DNA of 64,000 nt from positions 278,501 through 342,500 of the forward strand of contig NW_023501084.1 in the NCBI RefSeq assembly GCF_014066305.1, in the 5' to 3' direction. Shown here piece after piece: positions 11,928 through 23,909 of this stretch (its first letter is position 1; every line of letters begins with the position of its first letter). The stretch comes from Letharia columbiana. Taxonomy: Eukaryota > Ascomycota > Lecanoromycetes > Lecanorales > Parmeliaceae. A program made the translations under genes and the position numbers. A model generated the notes under the pieces. That model was not told the origin of the DNA, did not search any database, and saw nothing but the letters and a program-made list of their open reading frames with translations.

Positions 11928-13001
11928 TCATATCGACGAATCCAAAGATTCTCTATCTGAGGTATGGCTGTTAAACTCCTCTCCAAACCAAATTCGATTC
12001 GAAAGCTCATCATTTGTCGCAGCATCATCAAGCCTCGTTTCGAGCATGGACGCAATGTCTGGAGCCTTGACTTCTTTGGAGGAGGTAAAAAGTGATGGAG
12101 GTCTGTGACAGTGCATAGCATCGCCGCCGCAGCCACAGAGGCATCCTTTTGGGAGGTAAGCTTGGGAACCGGCCACTTGCTCTTTGAGTCTGTCCGCAGG
12201 GACCACCAGGACCACTGCTTCAGGTTTGCGCCCGGCGCACCCTCGTGTTTTCTCTATGTTCCGCTTTGTTTTGCTAGAAGCTTGCGAGGTTGGGCGATGG
12301 AGATAAAAACACTTTCCAGGGGAATTTTGTTCAAGGTTATCATGTTGAGCATAGAATTGGGAGTTACAGGATGCAGAGTAGCCTTGGTCGAATTGGAAGG
12401 GTAGGTTGTGTGTAGCTAGCTCCACCGATGAATCTGAGAATGGTTGGTCGAAAGCGTTCGGGGGGAACAAGGTGGTAATAGTTTCTTGTAACCAGAAGGA
12501 TGGAGTTGGTGTGTCTCGTGTTGCAGAAGGCAAGGGGATTTGAGAATCTTCTACTTCTTCGTTGCTAGGATTTGGTCACTTTTGAGCTCCTTTGAAATCA
12601 CCCGAGGCGCGATGCATGTCCTGTGCGAGGTCTTTCTTAATTTCTTCGAAATCTGGAGTCGGTAGCCTGGCAAGGGACGTCCAAATATCTAGACTCTGAT
12701 CCGAGGTTACCGGCGGAGTTGCCCACGCGTGCCACCAAGGGACTGTGTCTTGAGCGTCTCCACCGTGTGTTTGCCTCCATAGGACCCGTCTTGATGGCTC
12801 AGTCTCGGTCTGAACACTGCGAAGCCGGAGCAACAGCAATTCAACGAAGTTTGGCGCCCAGATCTTCTCAAAGATTGTGTTAGGCGGCCATATGGTACTC
12901 TCGATGTTGACAATATTTTGAAGGCAAGATGACATGAAGAGGGTGAAAGGAAGAAGGTGAGAGGAGGACGATGAGGGATGGATGGAGGAACTCGGTTGCA
13001 T
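11928..13001 (-). pseudogene. Copy A of the CxCGC-motif family, one in-frame TGA
   Basis: From the ATG at 13001 the frame encodes a Ser-rich start, then PPNTIFEKIWAPNF and a WR..HGGDAQD region. It is then stopped by TGA at 12576-12578, after GAQK. Translation resumes in the same frame without interruption to 11928, including LFPPNAFDQPFSD, FQFDQGYSASC, QHDNLEQNS and CLCGCGGDAMHCH. One nonsense codon therefore divides an otherwise continuous ~357-residue protein. The Cys/His motif near the end is the best candidate for a functional site. The same order is seen in copy B at 9000-10350. No family is recognised. The TGA could be real or a base-call error. Confidence 0.45.
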
Positions 13002-13508
13002 GAGAATGATGTGCGTACCCTGTGGTTGGAGGTATTTAGTTCGTATTGATTCGATTCCTAATGGCGCTGGTACAATGGTTTCGGTGCTTTTTATTTCTTA
13101 CCCGACAGGTTATTGTAGAATCTTAGACCTACCCACAGAATTACTACGTACACACACTCCCCTCAAGATTCAACGAAGATGGTATTGATGTCTGGTAGGC
13201 ATCTGACGATGATTCTATCTTTGTTCAAGATGTGAGGGAATAAAATACGTCGGACGGATCAAATAAATGGCACGATAGACATGAAAGACATGGACTAGCC
13301 CGATGAAATACACCGCTCCTAAAACGATCATTCATGCACTACCCCCGCAACCGCTAGAAACAAATGGATGCTCATACAACCTCGTGGTTCTCGTCTATTC
13401 GCGACCGTTCACTCATCACCTATGTACCTCCTCTGGCTTATGGCGCATGTTGGTGATTCAAGACGAGACAATATACGTCAGAATGAGGCCTCGCGCTGGG
13501 AGTCTGCT
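13002..13508. other. Intergenic, nothing supported
   Basis: Spacer between copy A and the tail of the pseudokinase gene. No gene is supported. Confidence 0.4.
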
Positions 13509-15087
13509 CTACCCTTGATTTTCTGGCCCGTGCCAATTATCAAGAGACTTTCTCGCATCTTTCGCACAAGGCCGTAGCTCAGCATCATCCGCAAGCAGGC
13601 TTCTGATAAGGTTTTGGACGTCGAGTGGAGCGCCCCCCTGAGACTTCAAATCTGCTTTCATTACGTCCAAGACGTATTCATCGGCTTCGTGGCCCCACCA
13701 TAGCGGTTGCTTACAGAAGATCTGGTATGCACTCACTCCGACAGCGAACATGTCAACCTTCTCGTTGTATCCTAGGCCCGAGTTCTTACCACTTCTCGAA
13801 AGCCTCCACATCTCTGGTGCACAGTATGGTGTTGTCCCAACATTGACATCGTTGGAATTGATACCCATTTGGGCACTTCCAAAATTGATCACCCGGCATT
13901 GTGGAGGATTCCAGGAGACTATTGCCAAGTTGCCTGGTCTGATGCCTCTGTGCATGACACCCTTTGAATGAATGTAATCAATACCTTTTAGGCATTGCCA
14001 GAATATCTTGGTGCATATAGTGTAGTAGGCGTCACTTGTTGGTCCTGGCTCACAGAGAGCAAATCATGTTGTGGTTACCAATGGACTGTAGATGAGGTAG
14101 ACTTCGTCAAAGGCGCCATTTCGAGAATATTGGCCTCGACGGTCTCCATTGGGGGACATCCCATCGATCAGGTGACAGAGGCTGTGCTAAGGATTGTCAG
14201 CTAGATACAGATCATAGTAACCAGGGGTACTGGAGGAGCCTTACATGACGACCGAGAAAGGCTGTCATCTGTATTTCCCGCTCGATTGGGCCAGCGTTTT
14301 GACGAGTACGGGTCATTCTCTTGATTGCAACGGCATTCCCACTTTTTATGTGCTCACCTGCAAAGACAGTTGAGGAGCTTCCATGGCCGATCGCGTTCTT
14401 GATAACATAGTCTTTGTGGATGTAGTCAGACTTGGCTGGCGTTGACAAGAGATTCATAGGGTAATCATTCACCGTCAAGCCGTGTATTTTCTGGTAGCCG
14501 GTCAGTCGGCCTCGATGGGCACTGTCATTGGCACCATCGAGCTGGAGTTGGTAACTCAGAGCTCCGAAGGTGATATGTGTAAGATCAGACCAAATGGTGG
14601 TCGAGTCACTGACTTTCTTGCCGTCAACTACAGCAAAACTCTGCTTTTCAAGATGAAGCATCAGTGCTCCCGATGAGTGGTTGTGAAACAGTCGTGCATG
14701 GCGACCGAAGACATTGTCATGTGATTTCCTTTCGGTCAATACGAGCTCAGGACTCTCGTCACCAGGTAGTGCATACTTTCCACCCCCAAGAACCCATCCG
14801 AAGCGGGGATCCCTAGGAGGTACATCGAAGCTCAACTCGTAGTAGCCCCGCCAAACCGGTTTTTTCTGCCGTTGGGGTCCTGAGCCACCTTCGCTTTCAC
14901 TTTCGCTGCCATAATACTCAATGCCAGACTTCTCGGAATGTATTGTTATGTATTTTCGAGCATGCTGGTTCCAATTTGTGTCGTCCTTCAACTTTGATGC
15001 GACCTGGTCGAAGGCAAAAGCAGCGGCTTTGTTTGACGGATACAAGCGTGCAAACTCGGCGGGAAAAGTGGGACCAATGGTTTCCAT
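13509..15087 (-). pseudogene. FHA-domain pseudokinase gene with one in-frame TGA
   Basis: Exons 15087..14245 and 14186..13509. The 58-bp intron (CAT|GTAAGG ... CTTAG|CAC) keeps phase. The start is the ATG of METIGPTF, because the frame upstream opens with TTG. Residues about 85-190 look like an FHA domain (VLTERKSHDNVFGRHARLFHN, then a strand-rich tail). The kinase lobe follows, with Gly-rich loop IGHGSSSTVFAG and the VAIK lysine (AVAIKRM). The catalytic loop reads HRGIRPGN instead of HRDxKPxN and the metal-binding motif reads NFG instead of DFG, so both catalytic aspartates are missing. The activation-segment end (GTTPYCAPEMW) and the later kinase helices are present. A TGA at 14064-14066 interrupts the frame between the two lobes. 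Either it is a decaying gene or the TGA is an error. Even if the TGA is an error, the product would be a pseudokinase. Confidence 0.7.
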
Positions 15088-16633
15088 ACTGAAGACTGGG
15101 CAGGTAAATGTTCCTTTGCACAAGTAATTTGTAGAATTAGGGAGTGACTTTCGGATCGTTCGATGGTGTCAAATTCCCATGCAGTGACTGGCTTGTAGTG
15201 TTTGAAATTGTGGGTCAGGTTGTCGATCGGATACGATCCTCATGCAATGGTCGATCCTTGAGCTATGTAGAGCGAGTATTGGATCGTCGACCACTCGATT
15301 ATAGGAATTCTAGGTTCTGGGCAGGGCAAAGTGGGTAGTCTGGTCAAGCAAACGGTAACGGCTCTTATTCGGCAGTCTGGTGAATCTGAAACATAAAACG
15401 TTGGAAGATGACGAGACACAAACCTTGCTGGAGTAGTAAAAGTATGGCTGTGATGGTTGATACCCGGTGCTTCCTGACAGGTGGATGGGTTGAAGCTCGT
15501 TAAGAAGACGCGGATTGAAGCTGGTGTTTGGTGGCAAGACGAGGACTTTGAGAGTGAAGGAGTCTTAAGAATGTTGGGTTTGAGGACTTGTTGTGTGACA
15601 AGATGAGACCGCGACAGCACTAGGTCGTCGCTAGAATATCGGCGATTGTGTGTGTTGGATGGCCAGATGGAACCTCAGCAACAGCAGAGTGTACGAATGG
15701 ATGGTAACAAATACACTCTAGCAAGATGAGACTCGAACTGCAGGAGTCATCAGCCGAAGGTGGCTGGAGTTCTACGTCGTATGCCAAAGTGGAGAACACC
15801 TTCGCCGTCACGGGGTGAAGTAGTGATGCTGTCGACCCGTGATCTTAGAATCAACATACATAATGGACTATTACTGGTCGACTTGATCCGTTGCCGAGAT
15901 GCTGCGTCTGCATGAAACGCGGAGTTGAAAGGCCCAACATTTTGGGAAATGCTGATAGGAGGTAGGCTCGGGTGGCATCGAAGGAATGTCTAACAAACAG
16001 GGACATCGGGGAACAGGTAGAATGTGAGCCAATGACATTCGACTTGGCAAGCTTCGGGACGCCGCATCTGACATAGACTGAAAGGTAGCCAACCTCAGGA
16101 CTTTGGCAAATGTTGATAGGGGCAAGTCACGGTTGACATCAAATAAATCGCTCCCAACTATGACATTAGGTGAAGAGAGAAGTGGTAGGCCAATTCGGCT
16201 CGATGTGACCACTCTTAGGGAATCACACTTTTAGTGACTGGGCGTGTAAGAACTTCGTGACCTAAAGTAGTGTTAAAAAAAGTGGTCACTTTGGATCACA
16301 ATTGGACAGCTACCAGCCGCAAGGCCTTGGACAGGTCTCGTCGAAGAAGCCGTGCTTGGTAGCAAATGAACGACGGTCGGCCCCCAAGACTTGGCACAAG
16401 AAAATAGGCAGCGCTGCTCGTCGGCACCAATCATGGGGGGGAAAGGTTCGGAAGGGACGCCTTATAGGGGCTAATAATCCGGTGGTCTGGCGCCGGTGGC
16501 GGAACGCTCTTGCTTACCTAGAACCGCCAACGTACCTTTAGAGTGACGTGATCGTGTAGCATTTGTGTTATACAAGTCTACTGTGACCAACCAACATATA
16601 TTCGCAACTCACAATTTACCATGTGATCAATGA
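15088..16633. other. Intergenic, nothing supported
   Basis: Upstream of the pseudokinase gene there is a possible leader acceptor (CCCAG before the ATG). No other gene is supported. Confidence 0.4.
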
Positions 16634-18458
16634 TCATAGCTTGGCCTTCTGCCCCTTCTCATCCTCTTCCTGGGCCTTGATTTTCAGCAGTCTCCGTAGA
16701 ATCTTCCCACTAGCGCTCTTCGGGACTTCGTCAACGAATCTTACGCCGCCTCGGAGTCTCTTGTGGTTCGCGACTTTGGCTTGAAGCCATTGCATAATAT
16801 CATTCGCAGTTTTCGGACTGCCTTCGACTCCAGGCTTGGGTACGATGTATGCTCTTGGCACCTCCGTAGCTTGATCTTTGTTGTAGATGCCGATGACGGC
16901 GACGTCATTCACAGTGGGATGGCTAGTTAGTAGCCCCTCCAATTCTGCGGGCGGCACCTGAAATCCTTTGTACTTGATCAGCTCCTTTACGCGATCCGTA
17001 ATGTAGAAATTGCCGTCTTTATCCTGATGGCCCACGTCTCCAGTCTTGAAGTACCCATCTTCGGTCAATGCATTCTTGGTACCTTCGGGATTGTTGAGGT
17101 AGCCTTTGAAGACATTAGGGCCCTTGACCCAAAGTTCGCCGGTTTCGCCAATCGGAAGCTCTGTTTCGTCGGGTGACATGTATTTGGCGGTCTGATTGGG
17201 GAGAAGAGTTCCTACAGAGCCGATGGTCTTATCCCAGAGCTCCCACGGCTTCGTCATTTGTAAGCCTAGAGTATACAAAAGATGATTCCTGGGCGCTTGC
17301 CTACCTGAGTATGCGTAGTTGGGCTTGTCTCGCTGAGACCGTATCCTTGTTTGATAGGGACTTTGAGTCTCGTGTGTACTGCCTCGACAAGCTCTTGGGT
17401 CAATGGTGCAGCCCCGCTGTTGAGCATGCGGAGGCTGCTGAGGTTGTACTTGTCGATTATAGGATGCTTTGCGAGCAACAGAACTACTGGTGGAACGACG
17501 TACGCAAACGTTATCTTGTGTTCTTGAATAATGGTACAGAAATTCTCGATCTCGAATTTTGGCATCACGATTAGCGTGAGGCCGCTGTAGAGACTCTGAC
17601 ATATTAAACAATTCAAGCCTGGGTGGTGTCAGAATCGACAACTTGTATCCCTGTCTAGGATACTCACCGTAAATATGGTAGAAAGGAAGAAATGCTATAA
17701 TGTTGTCGCCATTGCCGTCAGCTCCCCCATCCCAAGACAAGTTACCGCCCTCTCCTGCTTTAAGCATGAGGATGTTTGAGATTATGTTCTCATGGCACAA
17801 CATGACCCCCTTTGGATGACCTGTTGTACCCGAAGAATATACCAAGAATGCAAGATCATTCTTTGGATGGGCTTTTGTCCTGCGGTATCTGCTCGTCCCC
17901 GCAAGATTCCGTATAGACGAGAAGTGCTTGAATCTCATCGACTCGTCCTTCTCGTCGCCCATGAGGATAATCCTGTCTTCGGGTATACCAGCCTGCATTG
18001 CAGCTTCGGTCGCGACCTTGAGGAACGGCTTCTGAGTTGCCAATGCTGTGGCGCCTGAATCTTTCAATTGGAATGCCAACTCTTCTGCTGTATAGCCAGG
18101 ATTTGCCGGAGACACTACGCCTCCCGCCCAGTGCACGCCCCAAGTTATGGCTGGTGTATCGATACAGTTGGGGGTGAAGATAGCCAGAACATCCCCTTTC
18201 CGCCACTCCCATACGGACTTGAGCCCCTTGCCAAAATCAATGGCTGTGCTTTTGACCTGGGCGTAGGAGTAGGCTCTGCCGGTGTCGGCGTCTCTATAGA
18301 TTACTACGGACAAATCAGCAATGAGATTGGCAATTGGTAGGGAACAGTAAAGTAGTACTTTTGTCGTCAGGATATGGTCTGTCATTGCGCTCGAAAAGAA
18401 AGCCCCACAGGTCAGTTTTTGGGATATCGATTTTCGGATAGAGCGACTCTGTAGGCAT
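16634..18458 (-). CDS. 4-coumarate-CoA-ligase-like acyl-activating enzyme, peroxisomal
   Basis: Four exons: 18458..18359, 18303..17668, 17618..17305, 17248..16634 (554 residues). Each intron (55, 49 and 56 bp) has GT..AG ends, and only this splicing restores the family sequence: DDKIIYRD, YHIYGLNCL and THTQPWELWDK. It belongs to the ANL superfamily, which forms acyl-AMP and then acyl-CoA. Motifs are the P-loop SSGTTGHPKGVM, GYGLSETSP, ELWVKGPN, the hinge TGDVGHQD, ITDRVKELIKYKGFQVPPAE, and the catalytic lysine in SGKILRR. The last three residues are AKL, a canonical PTS1 peroxisomal signal. The substrate cannot be told from sequence. Fungal members act on fatty or aromatic acids. It diverges from ATP11 over a 314-bp shared upstream region. 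Confidence 0.9.
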
Positions 18459-18772
18459 CTTGGTTTAGGGTTGGGTTGCTGAGGATAGGATCGGAAAACA
18501 ATTGGAAGACTATGACCTCTTTCATTGAGCATGAGGAGGGGAGGAGGAAGAGGAATAGGAAGAGGAGGAGGTGAAGACCATAATGACGGTGGGGACGGAA
18601 TTCCGGGGTTGCTGCCGAGGCACTTTAATTCCGTCGATCAGACCGGCATTTTGGCCAGCAACATCTCCCGCTTTTTTCTCCCTTTCCTCGACAACACTCG
18701 TCGCATCAAAAGCATTGATTTTGTTTGCATTGTCGGTCAGTTCTTCTTTCCCTCTGCTACAATAGCTGCGAC
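18459..18772. promoter_or_regulatory. Shared divergent promoter of 4CL-like gene and ATP11
   Basis: A 314-bp spacer between two divergent start codons, with purine-rich tract near 18530-18575. A promoter role is inferred from position only. No specific operator was recognised. Confidence 0.45.
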
Positions 18773-19771
18773 ATGTCTGCGTTCCGACTTCCTGCTCTCC
18801 GCCATGCCTTTGGAAATACAACATCGCCCTATCTGAGGGGGATACAGCGAAGGCATGCCCAGGTGCACGATGTACGCTTCCTAGTAACGCACCGCCAGCC
18901 TGACAAGATTATCGAGGAGAAATACAAAGAGAAGCTGTATCAAAAAGCAAAGGAGTAGGCTTGCATCTGTCTTCTCCACCCCGGTTCTCCATCTAATAAG
19001 TTGCCCAGGCAAGGTCTTAAAGACGTGGATGAGTTGAAGACTGTCTATCAAGATAAGATCCGGAGCCAACGGAGACAAGCACTTGCACCCAATTCCATCA
19101 GTCCAGCAACATCGTCTGGCTTCCCTGCGCCGCCGCCTCCGCCTCAAGTTCCTGATCATCCGACACCCAAAGCATCATCCCAGACCACTCCCTCCAACAA
19201 ATCCCCAATTCCGCCGGGCGTTAAACTTCTTTCCTCGTACATCGACATTCCCAAGACGCTTGAGCTTCCCCAGAAAGAGATAGAATACATATGGCGTCTT
19301 CGCCACGCTTCTGATCCTCAATCGCTTTGCGCTGTCATTCCCCGGTCCACCTACAATAGCATCGAGGCGACGGCTCGGCGACATCCGCAATTTATACTTC
19401 CAATTCCAAGAGGAGGCAAAGGGGCAGAGATACACTTCCTGCAATGGACCTTCCCATCACCCACTACATCCACCGTGCTGTTCACCCATCTGGCAGAATT
19501 CAAGTCAAGAGGCGAGTATGCCCAACCACACACAACAGTCACACATCATCTCGATCTTGCCGATTCCAAGGGGTTGGTACTACTTCAAGGAAATGTGGTG
19601 GATGGCAGAGGTATCACGGTGGACGAAGGCAAATGGCTACTGATGTGTCTACAAAAGTTCTATGGGGCGGAGCATAAAGTGGAAAGGAAGAAACTACTTG
19701 AGCAATTTAGCCAAGGTGATGGAGGTTTCAAAGTGGAAGAGTTGCTTGAGGAAGCCGAGAAGGTTGTCTGA
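18773..19771 (+). CDS. ATP11: Mitochondrial F1-ATPase assembly factor ATP11
   Basis: Two exons, 18773..18954 and 19009..19771, separated by a 54-bp intron with a CTAAT branch-like word. Splicing gives 314 residues. The ATG of MSAFRLPALR is chosen because it starts a typical basic, Arg-containing mitochondrial presequence. The longer frame upstream has no start support. Atp11 is the matrix chaperone that binds F1 beta subunit and is needed for F1 assembly. Family hallmarks are seen in the C-terminal half: FILPIPRGGKGAEIHFLQW, LFTHLAEFKSRGEYAQPHTT and LQGNVVDGRGITVDEGKWL. The region near residues 100-130 is Pro/Ser-rich linker. Length and motif order match ascomycete ATP11 proteins. No defect is visible. 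Confidence 0.93.
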
Positions 19772-20638
19772 GTGGTCAAAATTCTCCGATAGACGGCAGT
19801 CTTGAGTGACGCCACTTCACCGTCCATCCAACCCTGGCTTCTACATTTGGTTGCCTTTGGGCTCCACTGTTCCAAAAGAAGCACGCGGGGTTGCAAGACC
19901 TGGAGGAACCAAGCTCGTTGCAGGTGTTATCCTGGCAACGAGGATATCATGGATGTGAAGCTGAGGGCAATGTCGATAACATGGTCATTCTGGAATGAGA
20001 TTCCCAGATTATGATTCAACTGGTCCAACGATCCACGCTGAACAAGAAGTGAAGCATCAACCAAGGCGGTCATGTCGTGGCTTACGAAGTCTGGAAGCTG
20101 CATCGCTGCTGCCTGATCACACTGGATCCTTTGAAACACGGACTGTTCTGGCACAGCATTTCCTTCCATTCATGTCGCATGGCCAACCTCTAAGGGATTT
20201 TGAGAAAGATGATACTTTGAATGCCGACTAGCTTACAAATAGGTCGCGTACCCTTAATCATGGTTGAAGAAGAGTCTCAGTCATCACCAGGATCTCGCAC
20301 CAGTGTGAGGCACGATACACATGTCGTATAAATAATATCTCGTCCCGAAGAACTTCATTGTAGTGCGTACACAATCTACCGACATCGCAAATTAAGCGTG
20401 CCACTGTCAGAACCAAGAGCTACTCTCCGCAGCCTGTTATCGCTTGTGTACTTTTGGCGCAACCCATTTCCTGTCTAAGCCGCTTCATAGCCGCAAAATT
20501 AGCCATGAAGCTATTCTGCCATGAAATTTTATCTCTGACATCTTCCAACACCCTTTCAAGCACGAGACAAGCATAAGGTGCGCCAATTAGTGACACTCGT
20601 TTCATTTCCAAAGGATATCACATCATCCTCAATCAAAT
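19772..20638. other. Intergenic, nothing supported
   Basis: Short frames only. A pyrimidine-rich region lies just before the start of the next gene. Confidence 0.4.
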
Positions 20639-22136
20639 ATGAGCAGCTTTTTTGGGGGCAGCTTCGGCTTCGGCGCCGCGGCGAGAAACAACCCCTACAC
20701 ACTACAAGCTTATCCACGATTGATTGAGCCTACAACTCCGGACTTTGCACGATGTGTCCCCGAATTCGGACGGGAGCTGGCCAAGCGAGACTGCAAAGAG
20801 GCAGTGAAGAATATGCCGTGGGCTCGACAAAGTGCCGAGGTCGAATGGGCAGTGAATTTTCATGCACAGGAGTATCATCTGCCAATGTCAATTGGCTGGA
20901 CGGTTCCTAAGGGCGAAGCTGGTGCAGGAACACCTGGCATGTATACTTGATCCAACTTGTCGCACGGGACTTGGACTAAATTCTCTCAAGGCAATTGTGT
21001 CATTTCCATTGAGGTCGCGGGTCCAAAGGCTTTCTATGATCCAGCAACAACGAACACACCCTTTACCATCAGGGCTTCTCCTTTCCAGCTTCGGGGCTTA
21101 GCTGCTTATGTTGTCAATGACTGTGTCCAAAGGGGAGGGTATCTTGGCGGTTTTGCTACGAACAAGATATCGAATCTGGCCAATTATCTTCAAGATCCCA
21201 GTACTGACTTGAGTCTCCCATATCGTAAGGCAATATAATACATTTTCTTACGAAAATGCGTCCGAGACTGACTATGAACGCGCTATCGTACAGCAATATC
21301 TGCTCACTTCCTGACTGTCTCGGTGAAAGCACGGACCTTTGGAGACCCACAACCAGGCAATACACATCCTTCAATTGCTGTGTTGATTGCAGAGTACCTA
21401 AGTGGCGTCATGAAGGGCGCCAGCAACGAGGTCAGAGCGATACTTGGCGCAAGTGTTCACCGTATGGTAGTCGTGAGTCAGAAGATGAGACCCGGCGGTA
21501 CCACGCCATGGTGGCAGCAGGTTCCTGATTCTGCTGACGAAATGACCTATGAATGTGACGCAAAGCTGGGTGCGCCCGCAGCGGTAGATTGCGCAAAGGT
21601 TGAGTACGGGGAACTGGGCGCGGACGACGATATTATCTCGGTAGGAGCAGGGGTAGTGAAATTCCTCTCATCGGGTCAGTGTTCGAAAAGAACTTATATT
21701 TAAGAGCGAGGTTTCCTGACTGATGTATGCCAGGTACCTGTCAAGTCGCTATCACGGCAGCAACCACCATAACCCTCAATTGGCGCCAAATACGCACAGC
21801 ACTGGATACCCTCTTCAACATTTGCGTCAACCCTCCCTATTACGCAGGCACCGGAGGCAAGGCTTACTTCGGGCCTCAGCCTGTGGTCAGCCGTCGATCT
21901 CGCTGGGGGAAGCGACAGGATAATGATGATCTCAGTGGTAAGTAGAGTTCTAGCGCAAAATTCTAAGAACTGCATGACTGATCACAACAGGGTTGAATGC
22001 TCTACCACCGGGAGGTAATATCACCGTATCATCGGTGCCTCAGCGGCCGCCAGAACGAATGCTCGGGGTGAATACCACTTTAGCCGAGAATTCTACTATG
22101 CTTGTAAATGCTACGTATGCTATCCCGGCTCTTTAG
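20639..22136 (+). CDS. Five-exon surface-type hypothetical protein
   Basis: Exons 20639..20921, 20991..21224, 21294..21674, 21734..21937 and 21991..22136 (415 residues). All four introns are GT..AG and all fall in phase 1, which strongly supports the model. Motifs include DCKEAVKNMP, LPMSIGW, GNCVISIEVAGP, RGLAAYVVNDCV.RGGYLGGF, SVKARTFGDPQPGN and WWQQVP. The Cys spacing and 'GxCxIxxE.AGP' signature resemble fungal extracellular proteins of unknown function, such as those at 33036 and 41407. The C-terminal region has Asn-glycosylation sites (NITV, NTTL, NSTM, NATY). No signal peptide is visible at this start, so a further 5' exon may be missing. No catalytic motif recognised. Confidence 0.7.
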
Positions 22137-23267
22137 TCGGACGATTTGCAATGGGAGGCTACCTTCAACCTGCCCTCGCGCATTTTGTTTGCATAGGAAA
22201 GCGAGCTTGTACTTGTTAAGAGCGATGTTTGCATTAGGCTGTTTTCAAGTCCTCCCATTACCCTTTTGGTATCTTTGACACTGTTTGCCGCTCCTCCCTT
22301 TAGCCAGATTTTACAGCTGATACACCAAACAAGAATAAATATTGGAGATAGCCCTCTGAGCGCTACGAGCTTTGCCTGTATCAGCTTTATCAAATATACG
22401 ATGTTGTTCGGAGCCTGGAGACACGGATACTATAATGGTTGCCACGGAACGATTACCATTGCGCCGCCCGCTGGGAGCAAAATTTTCTTCATCACTCCTT
22501 CGTCCTGAACTTTTTAGCAAACGCTGCTAAGCACCTTGGAACACTCATTCATTGGTACTTGACGCTTTCAGCAATTGCGATTTTTCATCGGCCCGTGTTA
22601 TTGCACGTCCCGCACCCTCCCCTAGCCCGATCTTCGACGCTTGTAGGTCACAATGCCGTCTCATCGTCCATTTCGACGATCTGCCTGTGTTTATACCCCT
22701 GATGCACATTGCGAAAGGTTCTCTTGATCATATTGGTCAGATTCGGGGGCTCTACCATGATCAAAACCGTTGGCTTTCGGTCATGCATGTACTTACTTTC
22801 CTTATCTATTGTCTTAGTTGTCGCTACATTCTGTTCCAATACTTCGTACCGTTCTTTCGACGAATCCCGCTATGCAAGACCGCTAATGGAGAATCCCAAA
22901 CTACCTCGGCGATCTCTAGCCGGTGATGGCTTTCCAATGGGCGAAATCACCCAAACATGTTGTTGTGCAGGCAGGATGCGTGGCTTTGACAATCAGACCT
23001 GCTATGACTGAGGTCTACACCTTTCTTTGGCAGAGTACTGATGACGATGCACAAACCAGAGTCGGTAGGTGTTGAGTATGCTGGGAGATGCCTTTGCTGA
23101 CCTGGTAACGGATTTAATACTATTTATGCATGCTCAAAAGCTCATAGGGGTCCACATCCAGACTAATGGTGGGTCTGCAAAGCACACGCGGGAAAAGACA
23201 ACTGCGGTATCGAACGAGGTATGAGGCTCACTAGCCAACTTACCTATCTGAATACCGGGTCTAGACA
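22137..23267. other. Intergenic, nothing supported
   Basis: No conserved frame or repeat could be supported. Confidence 0.4.
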
Positions 23268-23909
23268 TTAACCATTGGAAGAAGGGGTCATTCCCTTCTC
23301 GCCTGCCCTCCGTTTTCGTAATGCCCGGTTCTCATAATCAACACCTAAGACGCCAAACGCAAAGATCATCCTCACTCCCGCGTGCGCATCAACCATCTCT
23401 CCCTGGACAAACCCGAATAGCCCCTTTATAATCATCTGCATCAGCTTCATGACAACCGCCTTCACAGCTAGGATGCTCAAATGCTCCGCCATATCGTGGA
23501 AATCGAGGGTGAAATCGCCGAGGCGCAACACTAGGTCTTGCTGGTCGAGAAGGTCGAGATCGAGGAGACAATATGCGAAGACTTCGCAGGTGCGCTCCAT
23601 GGCTCTGAATACTTTGTGTTCTGTTTCTGGTGACGCAACGATGGAGCGAAGGTCTAGGAGGTGAAAGATATACAGCGGTGGGGTCGGGCTCGTTGTGTTG
23701 GTAGTGGAGAGGGCTTTGGCGATAGGCTGGGTTGAGAATGGCTGCGTTGACGGCTGTATGGGATGCTCTTCGTGGCGAACAAGTTTGGTGAATGCGACGG
23801 TATGGACATCGTGGGGGAGTGTGATCGCAGTGCAGAGGGCACTCAAATGGAGTAGGAAGAAGAGTAAAGCCAGTTGTGATGCTGGACACGATATCCGAAG
23901 AAGTTGCAT
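23268..23909 (-). CDS. Secreted hypothetical protein
   Basis: An intact single-exon frame of 213 residues with an ATG start. Residues 1-28 form a clear signal peptide (LALLFFLLHLSALCTA). The mature part begins with a Ser/Thr/Pro-rich spacer with an NTTS site. A helical region follows (IFHLLDLRSIVASPETEHKVF, FAYCLLDLDLLDQQD, ILAVKAVVMKLMQMI) and a basic tail NRALRKRRAGEKG. The helical part could pack as a bundle. Only two or three Cys are present, so it is not a typical Cys-knot effector. Family unknown. Confidence 0.6.
   Translation of the reverse strand: MQLLRISCPASQLALLFFLLHLSALCTAITLPHDVHTVAFTKLVRHEEHPIQPSTQPFSTQPIAKALSTTNTTSPTPPLYIFHLLDLRSIVASPETEHKVFRAMERTCEVFAYCLLDLDLLDQQDLVLRLGDFTLDFHDMAEHLSILAVKAVVMKLMQMIIKGLFGFVQGEMVDAHAGVRMIFAFGVLGVDYENRALRKRRAGEKGMTPSSNG

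Noticed and set aside
16634..18532. Single continuous 632-codon frame for the acyl-CoA ligase
   Set aside because: It reads through introns, breaks the conserved central region and starts 74 bp upstream of the supported ATG. The four-exon model restores all family motifs.
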